Assembly (NCBI GenBank): GCA_045612185.1
Contig: JAZKYO010000132.1
Span: 1 to 14,342, forward strand
DNA length: 14,342 bases
Source of the DNA: RGIG8775 sp045612185
GTDB lineage: Bacteria > Bacillota > Clostridia > Oscillospirales > CAG-272
Reading direction: 5' to 3'
A program made the position numbers and the translations under genes. A model generated the notes under the pieces. That model had not been told where the DNA came from and did no database searches. It was given only the letters and a program-made list of their open reading frames with translations. Shown here piece after piece: positions 1-6,551 of the stretch (positions within the stretch are counted from its first letter, which is position 1; every line of letters begins with the position of its first letter).

Positions 1-110
1 GTGCGGAATTTTTTACTTTTTCACTTTTCACTCTTCACTTTTCACTAATTTCGCGTGCACGGAATTTTTTGAAAGTAATAAGTAATAGTGAATAGTGAAG
101 AGGTAAGGTA
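1..110. repeat. Intergenic short tandem and inverted repeats
   Basis: Non-coding spacer. Four 7-base units TTCACTN lie head to tail at 20-47. Opposite-orientation units follow at 74-101 (AGTAATA twice, then GTGAATA and GTGAAGA), so the two blocks form an imperfect inverted repeat. A direct repeat, GTGC(AC)GGAATTTTTT, occurs at 1-14 and 55-70. No open reading frame or RNA family is recognisable here. It looks like a small intergenic repeat element; its function is unknown. Confidence 0.6.
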
Positions 111-147
111 GCTTTTCGCGGTGGCGAAAAGCATTTTTATTTTTGGT
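111..147 (+). terminator. Rho-independent terminator of an upstream gene
   Basis: Perfect 9-bp stem GCTTTTCGC (111-119) and GCGAAAAGC (124-132) with a GGTG loop, followed by ATTTTTATTTTT. The T-rich tail is only on the plus-strand side, so it should end a plus-strand transcript that begins before the window. Confidence 0.8.
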
Positions 148-148
148 G

Positions 149-177
149 TTGAAAAATACTCCAAAGTGTGCTATAAT
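149..177 (+). promoter_or_regulatory. Sigma-A type promoter of the phosphodiesterase-like gene
   Basis: The -35 box is TTGAAA (149-154), the spacer is 17 bases, and the -10 box is TATAAT (172-177) with an extended TGC just before it. Predicted transcription start is near 184, giving a leader of only about 17 bases before the ATG at 201. The ribosome binding site AAAGGCGGTG (186-195) sits almost at the mRNA 5' end. Confidence 0.8.
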
Positions 178-200
178 AAACTCAGAAAGGCGGTGTGAAT

Positions 201-974
201 ATGAAAAACAAAGTTATTTTAATTTCTATTGACGGCATGCGCCCCGATGGGCTAAAAGCATGTGGTAATTCCTATGTTTCAAAGCTTGAAGAAATGTGTA
301 CATATACTTATACGGGGCAATCTATGAACCCCTCGGTCACTTTCCCGTGTCACTTTTCTATGGCACACTCGGTTACGCCTCAAAGGCATGGCATCCTTAC
401 CAATACGTACGTTCCGCAGGTTCGTCCAGTAATGGGAATTTTCGAAAAAATCAAAAATGCAGGCGGTATATCGGCAATGTTTTACGGTTGGGAGCCGCTA
501 CGTGATATTGCATTGCCGGGAACGTTAAAATTTGCCACATATATCAATGCGTATATGAAGGAAAGCAGTGATACCGTACTTACGGATGAGGCACTTCGTG
601 TGATCAGAGAGAACAAACCCGATTTTGCCTTTCTCTATATGGTGGAAACCGATGAAAAAGGTGGTCACGACAACGGCTGGATGAGTGACGAGTATCTTCA
701 CAGAATTTCAGTTGCGATCGATAATGTAAAGCGCGTGATCGACACCTTTGGCGATGAATATTCGGTAATCATTATGGCGGATCATGGCGGGCACGACCGT
801 TCGCACGGAAGTGCACTTCCCGAGGATATGACAATTCCATTTTTCTTTTACGGTTCCGATTTCGCTGCGGGAAAAGAGATAGAGGGGATTTCGCTTTTGG
901 ATATTGCGCCCACTATTGCAGCTCTTATGGGAATCGCCCCCGAAGATGAGTGGGAAGGACACTCTGTTATCTGA
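201..974 (+). CDS. Alkaline phosphatase superfamily hydrolase (nucleotide pyrophosphatase/phosphodiesterase-like)
   Basis: A 257-residue, probably cytoplasmic metal-dependent hydrolase. Visible superfamily motifs are SIDGMRPD near the N terminus (metal ligand Asp11), NPSVTFPCHFS (likely nucleophile Thr47), ETDEKGGHDNGW (Asp151, His156), ADHGGHDRSHG (Asp194, His195, His202) and DIAPTIAALMG near the C terminus, as in type I phosphodiesterases and phosphoglycerate-mutase-like enzymes. No signal peptide or membrane segment is seen, and it is short for the nucleotide pyrophosphatase family. The ATG at 201 is chosen because it lies 5 bases after AAAGGCGGTG, the same spacing as in the next gene; a GTG at 195 would overlap that site. 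It is a single-gene unit with its own promoter and terminator. The exact phosphate-ester substrate cannot be read from sequence. Confidence 0.85.
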   Translation: MKNKVILISIDGMRPDGLKACGNSYVSKLEEMCTYTYTGQSMNPSVTFPCHFSMAHSVTPQRHGILTNTYVPQVRPVMGIFEKIKNAGGISAMFYGWEPLRDIALPGTLKFATYINAYMKESSDTVLTDEALRVIRENKPDFAFLYMVETDEKGGHDNGWMSDEYLHRISVAIDNVKRVIDTFGDEYSVIIMADHGGHDRSHGSALPEDMTIPFFFYGSDFAAGKEIEGISLLDIAPTIAALMGIAPEDEWEGHSVI

Positions 975-1008
975 TATTGTTGAGGCATCTTTTTTGTCAA
1001 TGCATTTC

Positions 1009-1046
1009 AAAAAAGTCCTGAAAGCAATAGCTTTCAGGACTTTTTT
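1009..1046 (+). terminator. Strong Rho-independent terminator
   Basis: A 17-bp perfect stem: 1009-1025 (AAAAAAGTCCTGAAAGC) pairs with 1030-1046 around an AATA loop, and the descending arm ends in six T. It lies 34 bases after the stop of the phosphodiesterase-like gene. The A-run on the other arm would give a T-run on the minus strand too, so it could act in both directions. Confidence 0.9.
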
Positions 1047-1204
1047 CATTTGTGTCCGCAGGGCACAACATCATTTGACAAAAGGTCAACATCATTTCGA
1101 GCAAAGCGAGAACATCATTGTTCGCTTGCGGACACAAATGAACGGTGGTGGGCGTTACCTCAAATGATGTGGGCTGTCACCCAATGATGTCGCGCTCCGC
1201 GCGA
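1045..1204. repeat. CATCATT / small-palindrome repeat array
   Basis: This fills most of the 303-base gap 975-1277. The word CATCATT occurs at 1069, 1090 and 1113 (spacing 21 and 23), then inverted as AATGATG at 1163 and 1183. Short hairpins lie next to and between the words: TTGTGTCC/GGGCACAA around GCA (1050-1068), TTGAC/GTCAA, TGGG/CCCA and TCGCGC/GCGCGA around TCC (1190-1204). A perfect 16-bp inverted repeat, 1045-1060 with 1127-1142, encloses the first half and competes with the first hairpin. No credible coding frame is present. It is probably a mobile or structural intergenic repeat; its function is unknown. Confidence 0.7.
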
Positions 1205-1224
1205 TTTTATTTTTTCTCAATCTC

Positions 1225-1253
1225 TTGCATTCCACCAAAAAGTATGCTATAAT
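1225..1253 (+). promoter_or_regulatory. Sigma-A type promoter of the small membrane protein gene
   Basis: TTGCAT (1225-1230), a 17-base spacer, then TATAAT (1248-1253) with an extended TGC. The predicted start near 1260 leaves a leader of about 18 bases. From the extended -10 to the ATG the sequence is nearly identical to that before the phosphodiesterase-like gene at 201. Confidence 0.8.
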
Positions 1254-1277
1254 AAACCCAAGAAAGGCGGTGCTTAT

Positions 1278-1721
1278 ATGAAAAAAGAAATCAAGTTGTA
1301 TAACGTTCTGTTTCCGTTCTGGATGCTGATGCTTTTTCCTGTGACGTGGCTGGTTATTATACCCGGCAATTTTATAATCGATAGCTTGGTTTTGGTGGCG
1401 GCAATGTTCGCTTTGAAAATTGAGCAGAAAAAACAGTTCTATAAAAGTCACATACTTAAAATTTTCGGATTTGGCATGCTTTCCGATATTATCGGGTCAG
1501 CATACATGTTTGTTTTTGTTCTTTGCGGTGCCGCGCGTATGGGCGACGAATGGTATATAACAGTTCCGGCTCTTGTGATTTCAGGTACTTTGATATTCGT
1601 GTTCAATTATTTTGTTTCTTTCAGAAAATCAGAGAAAAGGCTGAGGGTACCCTTATCTTTGACCTTTGCTATCGCAACTGCACCATATACCTTTCTAATT
1701 CCGTCAAGCTGGTTATATTAA
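1278..1721 (+). CDS. Small multi-pass membrane protein of unknown function
   Basis: A 147-residue hydrophobic protein with about five candidate membrane segments, near residues 9-29, 32-47, 62-85, 94-114 and 124-142, and short charged loops such as KIEQKKQFYK and SFRKSEKRLR. The N terminus is short and positively charged, with no cleavable signal. No catalytic or transport motif is recognised; it resembles the small conserved hypothetical membrane proteins often seen in gut Clostridia, but this is an impression from memory. The ATG at 1278 follows AAAGGCGGTG (1263-1272) by 5 bases. It stands alone between its own promoter and a strong terminator, so neighbours give no clue to its role. Confidence 0.75.
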   Translation: MKKEIKLYNVLFPFWMLMLFPVTWLVIIPGNFIIDSLVLVAAMFALKIEQKKQFYKSHILKIFGFGMLSDIIGSAYMFVFVLCGAARMGDEWYITVPALVISGTLIFVFNYFVSFRKSEKRLRVPLSLTFAIATAPYTFLIPSSWLY

Positions 1722-1727
1722 TATGTA

Positions 1728-1762
1728 TTCCCGACAGATTTTTGTCTGTCGGGGATTTTTAT
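1728..1762 (+). terminator. Rho-independent terminator
   Basis: The stem CCCGACAGA (1730-1738) pairs with TCTGTCGGG (1745-1753), extendable by two further pairs (one a wobble) to 11 bp, followed by TTTTT. It begins 6 bases after the stop of the small membrane protein gene. Confidence 0.9.
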
Positions 1763-1778
1763 TATCGAATAACAATGA

Positions 1779-1807
1779 TTGACAGAGGGCTTTTTTTGTG
1801 TTATAAT
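1779..1807 (+). promoter_or_regulatory. Full-consensus sigma-A promoter of the six-gene cluster
   Basis: TTGACA (1779-1784), exactly 17 bases, TATAAT (1802-1807), with TGT just before the -10 box as an extended element. Both hexamers match consensus fully. It is the only clear promoter I see ahead of the six genes that end at 8318. Confidence 0.88.
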
Positions 1808-1839
1808 AATTCGGGAAAGTATATATTTGGAGTTGTGTT

Positions 1840-2589
1840 ATGTTTAAAATAAAAGAATGGCTGAAAAAAGAAAAGAATAAAAGCGCGATTTTGTTGCGGA
1901 GTATTCCCTCAACAGTAATGACGTTATTTGTGGTAAGCGTTATTTGCATGAATCTGCTTGCCAATAAAACGCTTTTGCAGCTTGATTGGATTGCGCTTGA
2001 TGGCGGTATTTTAATATCTTGGCTTTCGTTTATGTGTATGGATATCGTTACCAAACATTTCGGTCCTGATGCTTCGAACCGAATTTCTGTGCTTGCCGCC
2101 GCTATAAACCTGCTGACTTGCCTTATTTTCTTTATTGCCAGTATAATTCCGTCCAATGCGGGGGATTATCGCGTATTTGACGGAATATTTGGCGGAACGT
2201 GGTTTATTTTGATAGGTAGTACGGTAGCGTTTCTTGCCTCGGCTGTAATTAACAATATGTTGAATTTTATGATAGGCAAGGCTTTTAAAAAGAACCCTGA
2301 CGGCAAGTTGGCTTATGCTATGCGCACCTATGTTTCTACGTTTATCGGTCAGTTTTTGGATAATTTTATTTTTTCTGTTATTGTTTTTGTCGGCTTCGCT
2401 CCTGCTTTTTGGAACGGATTTCATTGGACTGTGTTGCAGTGCGCTATGTGTGCCTTGACGGGAGCTATTGCCGAGCTTGTTATGGAAATAGTGTTTTCGC
2501 CAATCGGATACCGAATTGTAACAAAGTGGAAAAATGAATCTGTTGGCAAGGAATATCTGGATTATATTGAAAGTGAGAAATCGAAATGA
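1840..2589 (+). CDS. VUT/YhhQ-family queuosine precursor transporter
   Basis: A 249-residue integral membrane protein of the VUT (DUF165) family, whose characterised members such as E. coli YhhQ import queuosine precursors. Family-like signatures are MDIVTKHFGPDASNR (residues 67-81, matching the conserved loop after an early helix) and RTYVSTFIGQFLDNFIF (162-178). About six membrane helices are visible, near 25-40, 53-70, 83-103, 119-145, 167-190 and 197-222, with charged ends. The ATG at 1840 follows GGAG (1829-1832) by 7 bases. Its last 4 bases overlap the start of the next gene (ATGA). No queuosine-synthesis gene is in the window and no preQ1 riboswitch is seen upstream, so the substrate (preQ0, preQ1, queuine or another vitamin-like compound) is inferred from family only. 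Confidence 0.82.
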   Translation: MFKIKEWLKKEKNKSAILLRSIPSTVMTLFVVSVICMNLLANKTLLQLDWIALDGGILISWLSFMCMDIVTKHFGPDASNRISVLAAAINLLTCLIFFIASIIPSNAGDYRVFDGIFGGTWFILIGSTVAFLASAVINNMLNFMIGKAFKKNPDGKLAYAMRTYVSTFIGQFLDNFIFSVIVFVGFAPAFWNGFHWTVLQCAMCALTGAIAELVMEIVFSPIGYRIVTKWKNESVGKEYLDYIESEKSK

Positions 2590-3239
2590 AAGTATTGATT
2601 ACGGGAACCTCGCAGGGAATAGGTAAAGCTATTGCAGAGCTGTTTTTGAAAAACGGACACACTGTGGTAGGAATTGACAGGCAGAGCGAAAGTATAGCGC
2701 ACGAAAATTATACCCATTATACACAGGATATAAGAGATTATGATGCTTTGCCCGATATTCCCGACGTAAACGTGTTGATAAACAACGCGGGTACCCAAAA
2801 TGAAGCTGATATAGATATCAATCTTAAAGCGCTTATACATATTACCGAAAAATACGGCGTTCAGTTGAATATAAAATCAATACTCAACATCGGTTCGGCA
2901 AGTGCTCATACGGGCGCGGAATTTCCAGAGTATTGTGCAAGCAAAGGCGGTGTGCTGTCTTATACTAAAAACGTAGCTATGCGCGTGGCGGCTTTTGGAG
3001 CTACTTGTAACAGCCTTGACGCGGGAGGCGTGCTTACTCCGCTTAACGACTGCGTGGTAAACGACCCGGAGCTTTGGGCAGAGATTATGAACGAAACTCC
3101 GCTAAAAAAGTGGGCAACGCCCGAGGAGATAGCAGAGTGGGCATATTTTTTGACTGTAACAAACACTTTTTGTACAGGTCAGAATATCCTTGTTGACGGC
3201 GGTGAGGCTATAAACTACCACTTTGTTTGGAAAGGGTGA
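2586..3239 (+). CDS. Short-chain dehydrogenase/reductase (SDR)
   Basis: A 217-residue NAD(P)-dependent oxidoreductase of the classical SDR fold. The nucleotide-binding motif TGTSQGIG is at 6-13, NNAG at 66-69, a catalytic-type serine in IGSASA near 104, and the YCASK catalytic pair at Tyr116 and Lys120; ILVDGG at 201-206 is the usual C-terminal strand. Asp31 at the end of the second strand (VVGIDRQ) suggests a preference for NAD over NADP. It is somewhat shorter than the usual 240-260 residues. The start overlaps the transporter stop by 4 bases with only a weak binding site, implying translational coupling. The substrate cannot be inferred, and the link to the transporter is unexplained. Confidence 0.88.
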   Translation: MKVLITGTSQGIGKAIAELFLKNGHTVVGIDRQSESIAHENYTHYTQDIRDYDALPDIPDVNVLINNAGTQNEADIDINLKALIHITEKYGVQLNIKSILNIGSASAHTGAEFPEYCASKGGVLSYTKNVAMRVAAFGATCNSLDAGGVLTPLNDCVVNDPELWAEIMNETPLKKWATPEEIAEWAYFLTVTNTFCTGQNILVDGGEAINYHFVWKG

Positions 3240-3257
3240 TTTAAGGAGGCTATTATA

Positions 3258-4808
3258 TTGGCAAGAAAAGATGAAACTTTGTTGCCACTCCATGACGCGA
3301 GGAAGATGATTTCTGACTTCTTTGGGGGCAATATCCGATTTGTTGAGGCTTTTGCGAATGTAGCTGAACACCTTGTCAAGAGTGACAGCGAAATAATAGT
3401 GCGCGCGTCGTTACCTGAATTGATTGGACTTAGCAAGCCTCATGAACTTTTCCGTTTTTATGTTATCAAGGAAAACGACAGCTTTTATATTAAGTATAAG
3501 CATCTTGAGGAAAGGGAACTGCTTGATCCTTCATCCGTTGACTCATATTATGTTTACAATGAAGAGTGCAACGCTTTTTTTGCCCGAAATAATGAGTTTT
3601 TAATCAGAAGCTCCGCAAGAAGGGAAATGAAAAGGGCCGCGGAGGCAAGTGAGAAAAAAACGCGCTTAAACGCGGAAGACGTTCTTGTCGAGTGGGGGGA
3701 AATCAAAACAAAGGCAGTGTTGGCACTCAGTTTGCAAAATATGGAAATTCCCAAGGACAGTTGCGAAGCTGTTGTGTTCGATGAGATTATTAGGTTACTT
3801 AAAGATGCTTGTGTACACCTTACCGGACTTTCTGATCGAAGCAAGGATATACTTTTAAATAGATTGTTAGAAATAACGGGAGTTACTTTGCAAAAATTGG
3901 GTAATAAATACGGTGTCTGCAGAGAGCGCGTAAGACAGGTTGAGAAGAGTGCGTGGAGAAGTCTGACCAACGGAATATATCAGTCGTCAAAGTCGGAATA
4001 CTCTTTATACCGCACACAGTTGATAAATTTATTGGCTGAAATACCCGAGGAAGAGTTTATTTACGTGCTGTTTCGTATAAAAAAGCGACATCCGGCGCTT
4101 GGAACATGGTTGATAAAGATATCCTCTCCGTGCGAAAAAAAGCGCGAGTTAAATTCTGCGGTAAAGGAATTTGAATCAATCCACAATCTGGCATTATCGA
4201 ATAACAGTCAAACGTCCGGAAGTGTAGATTCGCGAGAAGACAAGAATTTTGACAAAAGGAGTATTGCTTGCGCTAAAGCGTTTGTCGACAAGCTTGCGAA
4301 AGGGATAAATCCGCTTGATGATACGCCTATTCCGAGCGGTGAGGTGGCTTCGCAAGAACGAATATCAAAATGCTTCTCATACGTATCGGATATTCTGGGG
4401 TCAGCTATCGAAAACGGAGTGAAAACAGTTAAAAAAGCTCCGTTTAATTTAGACGAAGAGGCTCGCGCCAAGCTTATTCCTTCGGTTGTTCCTATTTCTA
4501 TAAAGGAAACCGTAAACTTTTTGAATTCTCTTATTAATATCAACACGACCAAAAAAATATCGGAATATACAATTCTTGTGTGGTTGATAGAGGTTGGAGT
4601 ACTTAAGCTTATACCAAATGAGGCGGGGAAAAATATAAAAGTACCGACTGAGCAGGGGAGAAGGTTGGGATTCTTCTTGGAAGAACGTCGCTTCAAGTGG
4701 TTTCCGTATACAGCAATTATGCTTTATTCAAACGCCCAACAGTTTATTTTTGATAATATTAATTCTATTCTTTTAGCCCAAAAAGAACGGATGAAGAGTA
4801 ATAAATAA
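3258..4808 (+). CDS. Protein of unknown function with an internal sigma-70 region 4-like HTH
   Basis: A 516-residue soluble protein I do not recognise as a whole. Residues about 190-236 resemble sigma-70 region 4: LSDRSKDILLNRLLEITGVT, then LQKLGNKYGVCRERVRQVEK, where RERVRQVE is the classic recognition-helix signature. No region 2 (-10 binding, core binding) is visible, so it is unlikely to be a complete sigma factor. Residues 1-120 are acidic/mixed without a known motif, and 240-330 form a charged linker. Residues 335-510 look like a separate module, with AFVDKLAKGINPLDDTPIPS near 341-360 and LVWLIEVGVLKLIPNEAGKN, KVPTEQGRRLG and SNAQQFIFDNI towards the end. The TTG start at 3258 is supported by AAGGAGG (3243-3249) 8 bases upstream. 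It lies 18 bases after the SDR and 31 before adenine deaminase. A DNA-binding or RNA-polymerase-interacting role is inference. Confidence 0.7.
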   Translation: MARKDETLLPLHDARKMISDFFGGNIRFVEAFANVAEHLVKSDSEIIVRASLPELIGLSKPHELFRFYVIKENDSFYIKYKHLEERELLDPSSVDSYYVYNEECNAFFARNNEFLIRSSARREMKRAAEASEKKTRLNAEDVLVEWGEIKTKAVLALSLQNMEIPKDSCEAVVFDEIIRLLKDACVHLTGLSDRSKDILLNRLLEITGVTLQKLGNKYGVCRERVRQVEKSAWRSLTNGIYQSSKSEYSLYRTQLINLLAEIPEEEFIYVLFRIKKRHPALGTWLIKISSPCEKKRELNSAVKEFESIHNLALSNNSQTSGSVDSREDKNFDKRSIACAKAFVDKLAKGINPLDDTPIPSGEVASQERISKCFSYVSDILGSAIENGVKTVKKAPFNLDEEARAKLIPSVVPISIKETVNFLNSLININTTKKISEYTILVWLIEVGVLKLIPNEAGKNIKVPTEQGRRLGFFLEERRFKWFPYTAIMLYSNAQQFIFDNINSILLAQKERMKSNK

Positions 4809-4839
4809 TCTAAAACAGTGACTTGAAAGAGGAAATTTA

Positions 4840-6528
4840 ATGAAACGACTTTTAAAAAATGGAACCGTAGTAAACGTATTTACCGATGAGCTTGAAAGAA
4901 AAGACGTTTTGATTGAAAACGGCAAAATCATCGGTGTAGGAGATTATTCGGAAAGCGATGCCGATACTGTCGAAGATTTGAACGGAAAATATATCTGTCC
5001 CGGATTTATTGACGGACATATACATATTGAAAGCACTATGCTTGTGCCGAGTGAGCTGGCAAAAATGTGTCTGCCTTGCGGAACTACCTCGATAGTTGCC
5101 GATCCGCACGAGATAGCTAACGTTTGCGGTGTTGATGGAATTAAATATATGCTTGAGGCCAGCGAGGGCTTGCCGGTTAGCGTTTACATGGTTTTACCGT
5201 CTTGTGTGCCTGCAACGTCTTTTGATGAAAACGGCGCGGTGCTTGAGGCAGAAGAGCTACGCCCGCTTTATAACCATCCTCGTGTTCTTGGACTTGGTGA
5301 GATGATGAATTACCCTGCGGTACTCGCTGACGATAAAAAGGTTCTTAAAAAAATCGAGGAAGCTCTTGCTGAGGGGAAGATAGTAAATGGTCACGCCCCA
5401 TTGCTTTCCGGGAAGTTGCTTGATAAATATATTTCCTCGGGAATATATGATGACCACGAATGTACTTTGCCCGATGAAGCCAAAGAACGAATCAGAAAAG
5501 GGCAGTATGTTATGATAAGGCGCGGAAGTGCTGCGCGGAATCTTAACGACTTGATTACACTTTTTGATGAGCCATGGAACCGTCGTTGTATGTTGGTAAC
5601 AGACGACTACCATGCCGATGATTTGCTTGAAAAAGGACATATAAATTCAATTATACGCGAAGCCGTGCAGGCGGGAAAATCTGCGATTGTCGGTATACGA
5701 ATGGCGACTATACAAGCTGCTGAACGCTTTGGACTGCGTAATATCGGCGCTGTCGCACCGGGATACACAGCAGATATTATCACGCTTGAAAGCCTTGAAA
5801 GCATAAAGGTTTCTTCCGTGTATAAAAATGGTGAAAAAATTGTGGATAACGGTGCATTGTCATACTTTGAAGAACCGTGTGTAAGCGAGGCTCTTTTGAA
5901 AAAAGTCCGTGGCTCATTTAACTTGAAGGAGCTTGCCGATTCGGATTTCTTGATTAAGCCTCAAAGCAGTAAATGCAGAGGAATACGCATCAATCCGGGA
6001 ACACTTCTTACCGATGAGATTGTGCTTGACGTTGATTTTTCTCTCAATAACGGAATAGATGTTGAGCGAGATATATTAAAGTTGGCCGTAGTTGAACGCT
6101 ACAAGAATTCAGGTAATATAGGACTTGGATTTGTGTGCGGAATCGGTATGAAAAAAGGCGCTATTGCTTCGTCGGTTTCACATGACTCGCACAACCTTAT
6201 CGTTGTCGGAACCAATGACAGAGATATGGCGATTGCGGCTAATCGCATAAAGGCTCTTGGCGGTGGTTGTATTGTGGTGTGTGACGGAAAGGTTCTTTCA
6301 GAATTGCCGCTGCCTTTTGGAGGGCTTATGACAAATATTTCCGCGCCCGACGTTGCGGAGCAAAATAAAAAACTGGGAGAGCTGGTAGCCGAATTAGGCG
6401 TAAATGACGGAATTAATCCTTTTATGAACATGTCGTTTGTTGCATTGCCCGTTATACCGCATCTTAAAATGACAACATGGGGACTTGTTGACGTTGACAA
6501 GCAGGAACTTGTGTCGCTTTATATTTAA
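4840..6528 (+). CDS. ade: Adenine deaminase
   Basis: A 562-residue metal-dependent amidohydrolase that deaminates adenine to hypoxanthine in purine salvage (EC 3.5.4.2), in the cytoplasm. Seen in order: an N-terminal composite-domain strand region, GHIHIESTM (60-68, metal-binding HxH), ADPHEIANVCG (88-97), LGLGEMMN (151-158), NGHAP (183-187), DDHECTLPDEA (204-214), RRGSAARNL (227-235), LVTDDYH (252-258), MATIQAAERFGL (288-299) and GAVAPGYTAD (303-312), then the C-terminal domain typical of AdeC-type enzymes, including SVSHDSHNLIVVG and MSFVALPVIPHLKMT. Length is normal for the family. The ATG at 4840 follows AAAGAGG (4826-4832) by 7 bases. It sits directly before a WYL regulator that may respond to a related ligand. 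Confidence 0.95.
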   Translation: MKRLLKNGTVVNVFTDELERKDVLIENGKIIGVGDYSESDADTVEDLNGKYICPGFIDGHIHIESTMLVPSELAKMCLPCGTTSIVADPHEIANVCGVDGIKYMLEASEGLPVSVYMVLPSCVPATSFDENGAVLEAEELRPLYNHPRVLGLGEMMNYPAVLADDKKVLKKIEEALAEGKIVNGHAPLLSGKLLDKYISSGIYDDHECTLPDEAKERIRKGQYVMIRRGSAARNLNDLITLFDEPWNRRCMLVTDDYHADDLLEKGHINSIIREAVQAGKSAIVGIRMATIQAAERFGLRNIGAVAPGYTADIITLESLESIKVSSVYKNGEKIVDNGALSYFEEPCVSEALLKKVRGSFNLKELADSDFLIKPQSSKCRGIRINPGTLLTDEIVLDVDFSLNNGIDVERDILKLAVVERYKNSGNIGLGFVCGIGMKKGAIASSVSHDSHNLIVVGTNDRDMAIAANRIKALGGGCIVVCDGKVLSELPLPFGGLMTNISAPDVAEQNKKLGELVAELGVNDGINPFMNMSFVALPVIPHLKMTTWGLVDVDKQELVSLYI

Positions 6529-6551
6529 ACAAATTTGAGAGGAGACGCAGC

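Noticed and set aside
195..200. Upstream GTG start for the phosphodiesterase-like gene
   Set aside because: It overlaps the last base of the ribosome binding site AAAGGCGGTG (186-195). The ATG at 201 has the same 5-base spacing as the sister cassette at 1278.
904..1167. 87-codon frame crossing the terminator and the repeat array
   Set aside because: It starts inside the phosphodiesterase-like gene and runs through a strong terminator hairpin; its protein is low-complexity repeat translation.
1045..1204. CRISPR array
   Set aside because: The repeated word is only 7 bases, occurs in both orientations, and the spacers are 13-16-base palindromes; no cas genes are present.
1763..1839. preQ1 riboswitch before the VUT-family transporter
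   Set aside because: The predicted leader is about 25 bases and I see no preQ1 aptamer-like stem and A-rich tail.
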